Notes: generated by a model from the sequence alone, not told the origin. Positions 36,908-47,756 are shown, counted from the first letter of the stretch. The stretch: 64,000 nt of DNA from Myrmaecium sp. VS I D KN 1 (GCA_019775845.1 JADQAV010000008.1:1044884-1108883), one strand, 5' to 3'. Translations and numbers: made by a program.

Positions 36908-37309
36908 ATGTCCGCAACCAACACCCACACCCCATCGCCCAAGCGCGCCTCCCCCATCGCCCCGGAAAAGCGCACCAGCAGTAAGTCACACCCCCACCGT
37001 CTCCCCATCCTTCCCCGCCGCACCAGCTCCGTCGCCCACCCGGACGACCCGACCTTCTCCCTCCTCCACTCCATCAACGCCCACTGTACCGCCCTGCTCG
37101 CCGAGCGCATCCCGGAGCTGGGCCGCGCCGTGCATGTCCAGGCGGCGAGCCTGGCGGAGCTGGAACGTGCGGAGGATAAGGTGAGTGAGGCGTTGGTGCG
37201 GGCTCGGAAGCGCTGTGAAGAGCTTCGTGCTGAGCTGGGAGAGGTGAGGGAGGGGGCGAGGGGGTTGGTTGTGGGGACGAAGGGGTATGCGGCGCGCTGG
37301 AAACAGTGA
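36908..37309 (+). CDS. small coiled-coil hypothetical protein
   Basis: A 133-codon frame, MSATNTHTPSPKRASP, with a basic/Pro N-terminus and a helical region from ~50 (FSLLHSINAHCTALLAERI, ELERAEDKVSEALVRARKR). The ATG has a good context (CACCATGTCC) and follows a TATA box at a sensible distance. A GTAAGT at ~36980 resembles a donor, but no phase-compatible acceptor was found, so the gene is left unspliced. The helical pattern is loosely like small adaptor/BLOC-type subunits, but no family assignment is justified. Confidence 0.5.
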   Translation: MSATNTHTPSPKRASPIAPEKRTSSKSHPHRLPILPRRTSSVAHPDDPTFSLLHSINAHCTALLAERIPELGRAVHVQAASLAELERAEDKVSEALVRARKRCEELRAELGEVREGARGLVVGTKGYAARWKQ

Positions 37310-38160
37310 GTGGATTGGTTGGTTGAATGGGGGTATGTCATTGTTTCTTTCATCGATGAAATGGAGATTTGCTGGAGGTGTTTGAAGCAGAAGTGGATTG
37401 ATTGAGTGGGCAAAATGGTCTCGAAATATTTTGGAAAGTTGAATAGATTGTCATGCTTCACCGCAATCTTTTTGTTTTGGCCATCAGAAAAGTTGAATAT
37501 CATCGTGCTGTATCAGAATTTGGACTGTCTGTTTCCCAAAACGTGACTTCACCTGTTCAAATGAAAGACGTTGGTTCTGGTTATGCGTGAAAGAAAGAAA
37601 CCGTGGCGCAAGCCAATGGCGTTTGCCCTGGCCGAACCCAGAATCAAAAGGTTTTTCGCTTCTACTCCATGGGTAAAACTGTCTAGCAGCAGAATGATAA
37701 AGCATGTGAATAGTGTCTAGACACGTTGATTCTGACGATACACCTTATGGGATAACATATAATCGTAACACCTTCGAGCGCTACGAATGTTACTTTCTTT
37801 TTGACGGAGAAAATCTTTTCCAATGCTAGGCCTGTCATGAGCATAGTCATTATACCGTCCCTGATGTTCCCCGTATAAAAGTTCACCTGCATCCTTTGTC
37901 CCCTCGCTTTGTGTTAACATCCCTTTGAGCATCCGACGATGTGAAAGAAGAGCGGCCCGCCGCTTGACCATCCCGCCGCCCTCGTAGCTCATTCCCTGGC
38001 TATATATCTTGCAGCAACCGCCTGCCTTCGCGCAGATCACACCATATACCATACATACCCCTGGTCAGGCTTGCTATAGACCGACAGATTACACTAACGC
38101 AAGGCTGTTCGCCAAGTTCGACTGACCTACCCATCCGGCCGCCCTTTCACGTGAGACAAG
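37310..38160. other. intergenic upstream of giant gene
   Basis: About 850 bp with balanced composition and no supported gene. It is expected to hold the promoter of the 7.8-kb gene starting at 38161. Confidence 0.4.
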
Positions 38161-41100
38161 ATGCCTGGCGCAAGGAACCTCATGTATCCGGCGGTGCTCG
38201 GTGCCATCCTCATGGCCGAGTTCCGGATTTTTGGAGGCCCTGCTGTGCAGGGTGATCAACCGTCCAGCACTGCACCTCCCTTCCCAACGACGACTTCTGC
38301 TATGTACGAGACAACGAGCACCGTTTCGATGTCTACCGTTTCAACGGTCCTGAGCTCCTCGTCAGCGACGGCGTACACAGCGCCGCCGCTTGAAAAGGAC
38401 TACTTAGCAGACCGGCGACGTCCTTTCTCCACCCAGCTGGTAAGTTCCCCCATCTCCAGCCCAACCCTCTCAGAAGAATCCCCGCTCACAAATGGTGCAC
38501 CACAGGCCGATACTCTGCAAGGTTACCCTGAAGCCCAGCTCGTGGCAAGACTTCTTCCCGCCGCCCAAATCCTGGCGCTCATCCACTCGCAGCGGTTCTC
38601 GCTCTACGTCCTCGTCGGCGGCGTCCGCAACCTGCAGTGGAGGCGCCAGGCGCTCCCCGCCGCCGCCGAACTCCTGCTCGCCCTCTCGCCCTTGTCCAGC
38701 TTCTGCATGTTTGTCGGCGCGATACTGTCGATGATGGTACGCGCGTTTGGAGAGCCGCCTCGGGAACCGACTCCTCAGCCTGAGCCTCAGCCTGCGCCCC
38801 AACCCGCCTCTGCTGGTGGCATCCCGCCACCGCCGCCGGAAAATGGCCCTTCGTCTGAGCGAGGGAGTTCTTCGGATGCTCCGTCCGCGACGGCTGATTC
38901 TGGGTACGCTACCGGTGGAGGAGCGTCTTCGGATACTCCTGCCCCCGCGCAACCGGACGAGTCTCAACGCATCACCAACATCACGGCCCAGCGGAATGCC
39001 GCCCGCCGGCTGACGGAGACCCACCGGCATACCATCGCTCAAGGGGATGCGACAATCGTCCAGCTGCGTCGCCAGCTCGCCGAGGCCAAGAAGGCTCAAG
39101 CTGAATCCCACGCGGACGCTGGGGATGACGCGACTGCGAAGATCGTGGCGCTCAAGGCGGAGCGAAGTGCCCTCCAACGGACTCTGGCAGAAGCAAAACA
39201 GGCTTTGCTCGCACGCGAGATTGAGTTGATTGACGCGCATGGCACGGCGACCGCGGCGCTGGAAGAGAAGCGCAGGGTGGCCGAGGAGAGCCTTCAGACC
39301 CAGCTTTCGGAGCGCACGCAAGAAACGGAAAAGCTGAAGGCTGCCGCTAAGACCACCGAGTCTGACTTGCTCGCCGCCCGCACACGCATCGTCAATCTTG
39401 ACACTTGGGGCAAGCAGAAGCTGATGCAGGCGAAGGACGTGATGGAGAAGCTGAAGGTGGCCAACGCTGACCTGGAAAAACGCGTCCAGGCTCTCGAGAC
39501 GGTCAACGCGCAGCTTAAGGAGTCGCAGAAAACTGTGACGGCTGAGCGGGATGGCTTGAAGGAGCGGCTGAGTACGACGGAGAGCGCGCTGCAGGCGGCC
39601 AGGGATGATGCGGCGATGGAGTTGGATGCGACTAGGCACGCGCTGGAGCGCCAGACCACGGCGCTAGGCAAGGTCGAAGATGCTCTGAAGGTTGCTGAGG
39701 CGGATAGGGATTCCCTGAGGACGGAGCGCGATAACTTACACGCAAGCTCCCAGAAGGAGACCGCCGCCCTGAAAACCGATCTCAACGCCACCCGCCAGGA
39801 GCTCAAGAAGCTAAAGAAGCAGTACGCTGCTCTGGAGGAGAAGCATAGCAACGACGCCATCGCCGTCGAACTCGATCTGGACTTCTTGAAGTCGGACAAG
39901 GCTCAGCTCGAGGTCGAGCGAGGCAGGATCGAGACCGAGCGAGACAAGCTCAAGGCCGAGCGAGACCAGCTTCGCGCATCCTTGGAGAAGACCGAGAAGG
40001 AGAAGAAGATCGCGTCCTTGACCGCGGAAATGCACCTGAACGCCACCCGAAATGAACTTACAGCCCTGAAGCAGAAGTTCGAGGCCCTCCAGGAGGACTT
40101 CCGTGGCACCAACGATGATCTCAAGGAGGTGGATGGGATGCTGCAGCAGGAGAAGAAGGAGAAGGCAACCCTGCAGCTCGAGCTCCAGAGCGCGCAAAAC
40201 AACTTGCGCGACCGTGAGACCGAGCTTAAAACCTCTGCAGACGAGCTGAAGCAGGTGCAGACCACGCTCAAGACGGTCGAGGCCCGCGGCCAGTCCAACT
40301 TGCTCCAGGTCCTCATCTCCCAGGGCCAGGTCACACAGCTGCAGGCCGAAGTCGATGAGCTGCGCCAGGTGCGTGGTGAGGCGGATGCGCAGCTGGCCCG
40401 CGCTAAGGAGGACGCAGAAAAGGCGCGCGAGCAGGTTGCGAAGCTGCGGGCGGCGAATATTGGGGTGCGGAAGGATTTGGATACGGCGTTGGGTGCGAAG
40501 AAGAAGGCGCTGCTGGAGCTTGATGCTGTCAGGGCGGAGGCGAAGCTTAACCAGGATGCGTTTAATAACGCTAAGGTGGAGTTGAAGAAGCTGAAGAGCT
40601 CCACGGGGACACAGGATGCGGAGGTTGTGAAGGCGAAGGAAGCGCTCGCTGTTCGTGAGGTGGAGCTCAAGAGGGTGAAGGACTCGCTGGCAGCTCGACA
40701 TGCGGAACTCAAGCAAACGCAGGCTGAGCTTGAGAAGTCTCACGTACGTGAGAAGGCTCTCGAGAGCAGCGTCGATGCTGCTCAGCAGAAACTCCAGTCG
40801 CTCGAGCAAGAATCAAAGGCTTGCGAGACCGACTTGCAAGACACGATCAATGCCCTCCTCGCCAGCCAAACCGCCCTGAAAGAAGCCAAGGACTCTCTCG
40901 CCGCCCGCGAAGCCGATGTCAAGAAGGCGCAACAGGAGCTCGGGCAGAGCCGCGAACAAGGCAAGTCCTTCCAGAACGCCGCCAAGGAGGCCGAAATGAA
41001 GCGACACGTGCAGAAGATGGAGCTCGAGTTCAACAAGGCCGACCTCACCAAGGCCGAGCAGGCTAAAGACGCTGCAGAAACCGAGCTGCGGCAGCTCAAA

Positions 41101-44100
41101 GATGCCATCGGCGCTCGCGACGCGGAGCTGAAGAAGGCCGCAGACGCCGTGGCCAGGTACCACGCTCACTGCCAGGAGCTTGTGAAGCAGTATGAGAAGG
41201 CGGAGAAAGACCGCGCTGATCTTCAGAAGAGGATGGATGAGTTTGATGCCGACTTCATGGCGCACAACTGCCGTTTGCTCGAAGCTCGCGAGCAGCGTGC
41301 CCGCGCGGAAGGCGCTCTGAGGTCGCTCCAGGCTCAGTACGACCAGCTGGCCGAGCAAGGTCTACCAGCCAATGCCACCGTCGCGGACCTCCAAGCGTGC
41401 CGGCACCAGCTGACTGCCGCCCTGGTCGAGCGCGATGGGATTGCTGCTCAGCTCAGGAAAGCCTTGGAGTCGCGGGCCTGGAAGAACATACACGGGGCAG
41501 GACAGGCGCGTGACTGGAATAAGCGGCTGCTTGAGGAGAAGGACAAGCTATTGAACCAGGTCGCCACCCTCCAGAAACAGCTGGCGGATGCAGAAGCTTT
41601 GGCGTCTGGACACCCTGCTCCAGAGCAGGAGGCTGACATGAAGAGTTTGGAGCAGGAGTGCGAGGGCCTCCGGCAGCGCTTGGAGCAGGCTGAGGGGGAG
41701 AAGAAGCGGCTTGCGGATGACAATGCCAGGGTGCAGGATTTGAAGAACGCGCATGCTGAGCTTCGCCAGAGGCTTATTGAGTCGGTGGCTCTGAACGAAT
41801 GGTTCAAGGATGGTCAAGGGCGGACGGACGCGGAGACGCAGGGCTTGTTGGAAGAGAAGGATCAGCTGGCAGCCCAGGTGGCTTCTCTGGCCGAACAGCT
41901 TGCTCGTGCAGAGGAGAAGAATGGCGAGCTTGCTGAGGCCGAGGCTAAGCTGGTCACGGAGAACGAGAAGCTGGTCGAGCAGCAAACCTTGCTTGCTGCA
42001 GAGCAGGAGAACGTTGTGGCGGCCCTTGAAGAGCGGCTGGAGAGAGCTGAGGAGAAGAACCGCAACCTCCAGGAGGACGCGGGAGCCCATGAGGCCCTAC
42101 AGTCGACCACCGAGCCCGACATGCCCCAGGAGCTGCTTGAAGCGCCAACAGACGAGGAAGAGGACGAGGAAGAGTTCACGTCTGATGTCACGTCCGAAAC
42201 AACCTCCGAGGAAGTGGTCGAAACCCTCGAAACCTCGACAGCCGTCCCAGAGCCCGAGCCCGAGCGGCAAGGGCCCGCTGCAGATCGTAACTGGAAGAGC
42301 GTCATCCGCGCGCTGGACCTCGAGCCTCCAGTGACGCAGGAGATGCAAGCCGCCTTCGACCAGGCCATGGAAGACAGCCGGCTGGATGAGTTGGTGGGAC
42401 GAGCGACCTCGCTTCCTCCAATTTCGCCCTACGATCAGACACCGCATGAGGTTGTCGCGGAGCAAATCGAGGATTCGGAAGATGGTTCGACGGAGACGGA
42501 GAGTGAGGACAGCGAGGAGTCTGAAGATGAGGAGCCGACCGCTTCGATTGCCCAGCCGGTGGTCATACGCGGACTACGAGCTTCTCGCCACTTTATCACA
42601 GAGAGTCCGAGCCCGGCTCCTGCGTCCCCGAGTGCCCGGCCTCAAGTCACTTCTGGCCTGAGCGCATCTCGTTACTCTGTCCCAGCGACTACTTCCCAGG
42701 CTCCGGCCGTTGCGTCTCCGCCACCCGCACCCGCAGGCGGTCTTCGCGCATCGCGATACAGCCGCCAGGAGTCCGTAGAGAAGGCTCCGGCCTCCCCGAC
42801 TCCGCAACCCGAAAGCGAGGCTGCGGAACAGGCTCCGGCTCTGGCCCCTGCCAGTCCCCAGCAAGAAAGCGATCACGAAGCACTTGAAGCTTCACTTGTG
42901 AAGGAGCTCAAGGAGGACGTATTCGCCGTCCCCACCGGTCGTGGTCTTGGGGCTTCACGTCATTCTTTGCAGGAAGAGGCTGCGGGATACTCACCGGCCC
43001 CTCCCCGTTCTCAGGCGACGAGCGGTGGTCGAAAGACGGTGCCGCAGCCGGCTCTGACTGCTGCACGTCACCTGCCTAAAGGTGGGCGCGGTCTGCAGAC
43101 TTCCCGTTATTCAAGGGCTCCAGCGCCTGCTACTCCCCAGCCTGAGAGAGGTCCCCGGGCTTCTCATGAACCTGCGCCGGAACAGGCTCCGGCGCCTTCG
43201 GATCCAGAGCCGGAAAGCGATGCTGGTGATTCGGCTGTGGAGCCTGAAGAGGATCTGTTCGCAGTCCCAACCGGTCGTGGTCTCGGGGCTTCCCGGCATT
43301 CGTTCCAGGGAGCTCCTGCGGGACATGCACCAGCTCCTCGCCGTGCTCAGGCGGTCAGCGGTCGTCGAAAGACCGCGCCGGAGCCGGCTCCGGAGACTCC
43401 GAGTCACCTTCCTAAAGGCGGGCGCGGTCTGCAGACTTCCCGATACTCTGCTCCAGAGGCTGCGGATCGGGCTCCGGCGGTTCAGGCTCCGGTTCCTTCG
43501 ACTCCTCAGCCAGAGAGTGATAGCCAAGGTCCTGAGCCTGCAATTGAGCCTTCTGTTGAGCCTCCAGTTGAGTCTTCAGTCGAGCCTCCAGCAGAGCCTT
43601 CAGCAGAGCCCTCAGCCCAGCCTTCCGCCGAGCCTTCAGCCGAAGAGGCAGAAGAAGAAGAAGAGGATCTGTTCGCAGTCCCAACCGGCCGAGGTCTTCA
43701 AGCTTCGCGACACTATATCGACGAAGAAACTGCGGCAAAGGCCTCAGCGCCTTCTAACAAGCAGAAACGTGCTCGTCAGAAGCCAGCGCCGAGTAAGGCT
43801 CCCGCCCGTTCGAAACCTCAGCTAGCAAGCGATCGTCGGCCATCTAAACAGACTGCGGCGGAACAGGCTCCAGCTCCGGGCCCTTCGAGTACTCAGCCTG
43901 CAAGTGGTCGTCAGGAAGCTGAACGTGCAACTCAGGAGACTGAGGCTCCGGCCCCTACGCGTGCTCAGCCAGTTAGCGATCGTCGACCTTCAGTGGAGGA
44001 GCCGGAAGACGACATATACGCCGTCCCGACCGGTCATGGCCTTGGGGCTTCACGACACTCCATCCAGGCGGACACAGCACACCATCTTCCGGGAGGTTTA

Positions 44101-45942
44101 GCATCCACTTCCACTCCTGCAGTCACTCCGCAAGCATCTCGACACAGCCGTGAGGAACCTGCCGTGACTCAGGCTCCACCAGCCCCTGCGACTTCGTCTC
44201 CTGCGAGTCCCCAGGGCGCAAGCGATGATGGAGAATCTCGACCTGCGGTAGAGTTGCAAGAAGATATCTTCGCCGTTCCCACTGGCCGTGGTCTTCAGGC
44301 GTCGCGGCACTATATGGAAGACGCGGCTGCTCGGCCCCTTCCTAGATCTGGCGCCAAAACGAAAGCTGGCGGCAAAAAGACCGCTGCTTCGAAGACTTCG
44401 CGTGTAACACTGAAGCCAGCTACGCCTACTGCTCCGCCGTCCTCCAAGCCGACAACTCCTGCGGCGCCTACTGGCCCGGCTTCCGCTAAGCCACAGGCAA
44501 CAGGGGGGCTTGGGGCATCGCGATACAGTACTCAGGAAACTGTAGTCAAGGCCCCGGTTTCTCCAGCGCCCAAGTCGGCTACCACCACGACTCCTGCTGC
44601 AGAGACCTCCAAGGTGACTTCGGAACCTACCGCACCGACAGAACCGGTAACGGCTGCGCCCAGCGCTCCTGCAGAGCCCGCTGGCCCGAAGTCGACAGGA
44701 GGTCTTCAAGCATCTGGCTACGATGCTCAAGAGACCGCAAAGAAAGCCTTGGCACTTTTAAAGTCCCTGTCGGAGACCGCCACAACGGATGCTCCTTCGG
44801 AGACTTCGGAGGCGATTGATACTGGCACGCCTGAGAGCACTAAGCGACAGTCAACAGCGGGCCGCCAGGGATCTCGATATAGCCGTCAGGAGGGTGAGGA
44901 CAAGCCTGTGACAGCTTCAAAGGATGCTTCCGCGGAGACTTCGCAAGTCCAAAAGCCAGCTACGCCAACCGGTCCATCAATCACTCCCGCAGCGCCCACA
45001 GGCCCGCGTACAACCGGTGGCCTGAAGGCATCTCGATTCTCCGCTCAGGACTCCGGCACCAAATCCCCAGCTCCCTCAACGCCACAGCCTGAAGCGACTC
45101 ACGCCGCTTTCACCGTGACTCCGCAAGTGGCTCCGGCCACTCCAGCTGCGCCCACCGCCCCAGCATCGTCTCCAGCAGCTCCTCCTCCTACCGCGCCCAC
45201 TGGTCCGCGCAAGCAGCAGCCAAGCAGCGGCCTTTCAGCGTCACGATTCTCGTCTGAGCCAACGCGCGCAGAGAGCGTCTCCGTGCCCACCGGTCCCTGG
45301 GCTATGGCGCCTCAGCTCGCCCGGTCGGACTCAACACCAACCGGTCCGCGAACCATGACGCCTCCTCGCTCTGGGACTCCGGTGGCGGCGGCTGCACCTC
45401 CGACAGCGCCACGGGCCATGCAGCAGCAACCGCCGACAGGCCCGCGGAGCATGACATCTTCACCCGCTCCGCCTCAAGCGGCAGAGCAAGAAGCGGTGAA
45501 CGAGCCGGCCGGCTCGCCGGCGCAACCTCCCACCGCGCCCCGGTCCATGACAACCGCCGTACCACCCGACGCACCCACACCCACCAACAAAAAAGCCGCC
45601 AAGAAAGCCGAGCGCAAAGAAGCCAAAGACGCCGAGCGCAAGGCGAAGGAGGAAAAGCGCGCGGTGACGCTCGCGGCGGCGGAGCGTAAGAAGCTGGAGC
45701 TGGAGGCGGAGGCGTTGCGGCTGAGGGCGGAGAAGGAGGAGGTGAGCCGGAGGAAGGAGGAGAGGGAGAAAGAGGAGGCGGAGGCGAGGAGGAGGAAACA
45801 GGTTAAAGAGGATGAGACTACGGCGTCGGAGACGGAGGTCGTGGAGGGTGGGGGGAGGAAGAAGAAGAATCGACATCGGAATCGGCCGCATCCGAATTGG
45901 AGGGAGGATGGGAAGGGTGGTGAGGATGGGGGAGAGGCGTGA
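38161..45942 (+). CDS. giant coiled-coil protein with repeated GLxASR(Y/H)S motifs
   Basis: One frame of 2,593 codons. The N-terminus (~1-200) is low-complexity, then has two hydrophobic stretches (LYVLVGGV and LPAAAELLLALSPLSSFCMF), possible membrane contacts. Residues ~270-1310 form an almost unbroken Ala/Glu/Lys/Gln coiled coil. An acidic linker (EEDEEEFTSD) follows. Between ~1465 and ~2365 a Pro/Ala-rich disordered region carries about 16 copies of a motif near GLxASR(Y/H)S, several in the longer form (D/E)(L/I)FAVPTGRGL(G/Q)ASRH, spaced 35-150 residues apart. A basic charged helix (AERKEAKDAERKAKEEKR) and a KKKNRHR tail end the protein. A canonical 66-nt GTAAGT...CACAG segment (38440-38505) is in frame without stops, so the spliced protein may be 2,571 aa. 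It looks like a scaffold or tether; the function is unknown. Confidence 0.8.
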   Translation: MPGARNLMYPAVLGAILMAEFRIFGGPAVQGDQPSSTAPPFPTTTSAMYETTSTVSMSTVSTVLSSSSATAYTAPPLEKDYLADRRRPFSTQLVSSPISSPTLSEESPLTNGAPQADTLQGYPEAQLVARLLPAAQILALIHSQRFSLYVLVGGVRNLQWRRQALPAAAELLLALSPLSSFCMFVGAILSMMVRAFGEPPREPTPQPEPQPAPQPASAGGIPPPPPENGPSSERGSSSDAPSATADSGYATGGGASSDTPAPAQPDESQRITNITAQRNAARRLTETHRHTIAQGDATIVQLRRQLAEAKKAQAESHADAGDDATAKIVALKAERSALQRTLAEAKQALLAREIELIDAHGTATAALEEKRRVAEESLQTQLSERTQETEKLKAAAKTTESDLLAARTRIVNLDTWGKQKLMQAKDVMEKLKVANADLEKRVQALETVNAQLKESQKTVTAERDGLKERLSTTESALQAARDDAAMELDATRHALERQTTALGKVEDALKVAEADRDSLRTERDNLHASSQKETAALKTDLNATRQELKKLKKQYAALEEKHSNDAIAVELDLDFLKSDKAQLEVERGRIETERDKLKAERDQLRASLEKTEKEKKIASLTAEMHLNATRNELTALKQKFEALQEDFRGTNDDLKEVDGMLQQEKKEKATLQLELQSAQNNLRDRETELKTSADELKQVQTTLKTVEARGQSNLLQVLISQGQVTQLQAEVDELRQVRGEADAQLARAKEDAEKAREQVAKLRAANIGVRKDLDTALGAKKKALLELDAVRAEAKLNQDAFNNAKVELKKLKSSTGTQDAEVVKAKEALAVREVELKRVKDSLAARHAELKQTQAELEKSHVREKALESSVDAAQQKLQSLEQESKACETDLQDTINALLASQTALKEAKDSLAAREADVKKAQQELGQSREQGKSFQNAAKEAEMKRHVQKMELEFNKADLTKAEQAKDAAETELRQLKDAIGARDAELKKAADAVARYHAHCQELVKQYEKAEKDRADLQKRMDEFDADFMAHNCRLLEAREQRARAEGALRSLQAQYDQLAEQGLPANATVADLQACRHQLTAALVERDGIAAQLRKALESRAWKNIHGAGQARDWNKRLLEEKDKLLNQVATLQKQLADAEALASGHPAPEQEADMKSLEQECEGLRQRLEQAEGEKKRLADDNARVQDLKNAHAELRQRLIESVALNEWFKDGQGRTDAETQGLLEEKDQLAAQVASLAEQLARAEEKNGELAEAEAKLVTENEKLVEQQTLLAAEQENVVAALEERLERAEEKNRNLQEDAGAHEALQSTTEPDMPQELLEAPTDEEEDEEEFTSDVTSETTSEEVVETLETSTAVPEPEPERQGPAADRNWKSVIRALDLEPPVTQEMQAAFDQAMEDSRLDELVGRATSLPPISPYDQTPHEVVAEQIEDSEDGSTETESEDSEESEDEEPTASIAQPVVIRGLRASRHFITESPSPAPASPSARPQVTSGLSASRYSVPATTSQAPAVASPPPAPAGGLRASRYSRQESVEKAPASPTPQPESEAAEQAPALAPASPQQESDHEALEASLVKELKEDVFAVPTGRGLGASRHSLQEEAAGYSPAPPRSQATSGGRKTVPQPALTAARHLPKGGRGLQTSRYSRAPAPATPQPERGPRASHEPAPEQAPAPSDPEPESDAGDSAVEPEEDLFAVPTGRGLGASRHSFQGAPAGHAPAPRRAQAVSGRRKTAPEPAPETPSHLPKGGRGLQTSRYSAPEAADRAPAVQAPVPSTPQPESDSQGPEPAIEPSVEPPVESSVEPPAEPSAEPSAQPSAEPSAEEAEEEEEDLFAVPTGRGLQASRHYIDEETAAKASAPSNKQKRARQKPAPSKAPARSKPQLASDRRPSKQTAAEQAPAPGPSSTQPASGRQEAERATQETEAPAPTRAQPVSDRRPSVEEPEDDIYAVPTGHGLGASRHSIQADTAHHLPGGLASTSTPAVTPQASRHSREEPAVTQAPPAPATSSPASPQGASDDGESRPAVELQEDIFAVPTGRGLQASRHYMEDAAARPLPRSGAKTKAGGKKTAASKTSRVTLKPATPTAPPSSKPTTPAAPTGPASAKPQATGGLGASRYSTQETVVKAPVSPAPKSATTTTPAAETSKVTSEPTAPTEPVTAAPSAPAEPAGPKSTGGLQASGYDAQETAKKALALLKSLSETATTDAPSETSEAIDTGTPESTKRQSTAGRQGSRYSRQEGEDKPVTASKDASAETSQVQKPATPTGPSITPAAPTGPRTTGGLKASRFSAQDSGTKSPAPSTPQPEATHAAFTVTPQVAPATPAAPTAPASSPAAPPPTAPTGPRKQQPSSGLSASRFSSEPTRAESVSVPTGPWAMAPQLARSDSTPTGPRTMTPPRSGTPVAAAAPPTAPRAMQQQPPTGPRSMTSSPAPPQAAEQEAVNEPAGSPAQPPTAPRSMTTAVPPDAPTPTNKKAAKKAERKEAKDAERKAKEEKRAVTLAAAERKKLELEAEALRLRAEKEEVSRRKEEREKEEAEARRRKQVKEDETTASETEVVEGGGRKKKNRHRNRPHPNWREDGKGGEDGGEA
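38440..38505 (+). other. possible 66-nt in-frame intron
   Basis: GTAAGT donor, a CTCAC branch-like site and a CACAG acceptor bound a segment whose length is a multiple of three and which is open in frame. Splicing would join STQL to ADTLQ. Its sequence is Ser/Pro-coding and unlike the flanks, so it is more likely an intron than coding. Confidence 0.55.
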
Positions 45943-46526
45943 GGGGATTGGGGAGTGAGATTGTTTTGGTATTGTTCTTATGGTCTAAGGTGTATGGTGT
46001 TTGGGCTGCTTAGGATGCTAGATTTGTTTCGCGTTTATCTATAGATTGGAAGAGTTTGGTTTACAATGTATGCAATTTGACTATGCGAAGCGACTTAAGC
46101 AATAGGTATATCTCGAGTATCTCTGCGTGGGTACTGACGGTTTTATCGGTTGAAGGCTTGGTGTTCGTCAAGGTAAGCCAGAGGACGCTGTGAATGCTTC
46201 GTCAGCCTCCCATGAACCTCTCTGGCGGCCTACTGACACATCCAGTGACAGGCCATTCCGGCTATCACATGTCACAACATCATCGGTGCGACGGGAGCAC
46301 TCGAACGGAACGGAAGCGGTGAAACTCAAGACCGTTGCACCTAGTCCTTCTTTTGTAGCTCAGGTAGCTTCCCAGTACAACTCTCATTCCCATCGACCGT
46401 ACAACAGTCTTCGACCGCACACTTCGAGAAGACACAACAGCGTCGCGCACACAGGTCCAGTCTAGTTGCGCAAACACTGTCGAACTTTGTGTTTCTCCAT
46501 CGATCAAAGGAGTAGACGGTGAAGAA
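45943..46526. other. intergenic
   Basis: About 580 bp between two tandem plus-strand genes, containing the 3' UTR of the giant gene and the promoter of the next. No gene is supported. Confidence 0.45.
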
Positions 46527-47756
46527 ATGATCATCATGATGCCTTTCAGGCCTTCCCGCCCTCTTCGGCGCTTTCTCACGATGCTGCTTGCCGCAGTCGT
46601 TCTCGCAACCGTGTGCTTCATGGTCGACGTCCGCATCAAGCTTCACAATCCTTTCGCCGTCGCTCTTACCGGCAAGGAAGCTGCATCAACCATTCCCCCA
46701 ACTGCAGCAGAGGCCACCGATCCCCTCGACCACCTCCACCTCACCCTACCCGACACCTTCCACCCCCAGCGCCGCGAAATCAGCGACAAAGACTGGAACG
46801 AACTCGTCTGCAAGGGCAACCAACTGCGCTACCTCATGACGCTCCCCGACGCGGCCGCCGTCGACGCGGCCCTCGGCGGCGGCGGCGCCTCCCAGGCCGA
46901 CGTCCCCTACGAGAAGCTCGACGGCTACGGCTGGTCGGTCAAGCCGGGCGCGTTCGGGTACGTGGGCAGCATGACCAAGGGCATGCACGCGCAGCTGCAG
47001 ATCTCCCGCAAGCCCGAGGTGAACTGGCGGGTCAAGATGGTGCAGGATAAGGCGGGGAAGGTGGATGGGCATGCGTTTAAGGTATGTGTAGAATGGAAAC
47101 TCTCCCTCCCTCCCTCTCTCCACCACCCACTCACTAACCCTCCCTTCGACAGGCAACAAACGCCTACCTCTACGCCATCTACAACATCCACGACGCCATC
47201 ATCTACATCATCTCCGCGCGCTCCGTGACCAGCATCCTCAGCAGCAACAGCGACCGCGGCAACCACCCCAACGACGCCACCCCTCTCCGTCCCCTCTCCA
47301 CCCTCGCCTGGATCATGTACCTCTCCCAAGTCCACGCGTGGCAGCAGACCGAGCCCGCCTTCGTGCCCCGCATCCGCTACATCATGCACGACTCCATCGC
47401 CAACCGCGACACGCTCGAGGCGATGAAGCGCGCGTGCGGCGGCGTCGCGCATCCCCCCCGCTGGCCGGGCAAGGTGTTTGAGGCGGATAGTGAGCAGGGG
47501 AAGGCGTTGCTGGCGACCCCGAATGGACGCAGTGCCGCGTGGTTGCAGGTCCAGCATAAGGCGGCGTTGGGGCATTTAGATTTGCAGGTTCGCCTTCTTT
47601 CTTCTTTTTCGCTTTCTTCTACATTGGGGAGGATACTGACTAATGTTTTCTGTACAGGATATCAGAATCTTCACCCACAAGGACCAAGGTAGCTGGAACA
47701 TGCTGCTGCGCTTCGCGCCTAAGGATGGAAGCGATAACTGGGCTCCGCCCGCATAG
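46527..47756 (+). CDS. signal-anchored protein of unknown function
   Basis: Three exons: 46527..47081, 47153..47587 and 47658..47756, about 362 aa, all introns phase 0 with good borders (CACTAAC branch site before 47152). An N-terminal basic stretch then a hydrophobic helix (RRFLTMLLAAVVLATVCFMV) suggests a type II signal anchor, leaving the rest lumenal or extracellular. The body has well-conserved-looking blocks (ISDKDWNELVCKGNQLRYLM, AYLYAIYNIHDAIIYIISA, RPLSTLAWIMYLSQVHAWQQ, SWNMLLRFAPKDGSDNWAPP) typical of a folded domain. I do not recognise the family. An in-frame ATG at 46539 could be the start instead. Confidence 0.8.

Noticed and set aside
38470-39639. 389-codon minus-strand frame, and several others to 42.3 kb
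   Set aside because: Leu/Arg-rich complements of the coiled-coil coding strand of the giant gene.
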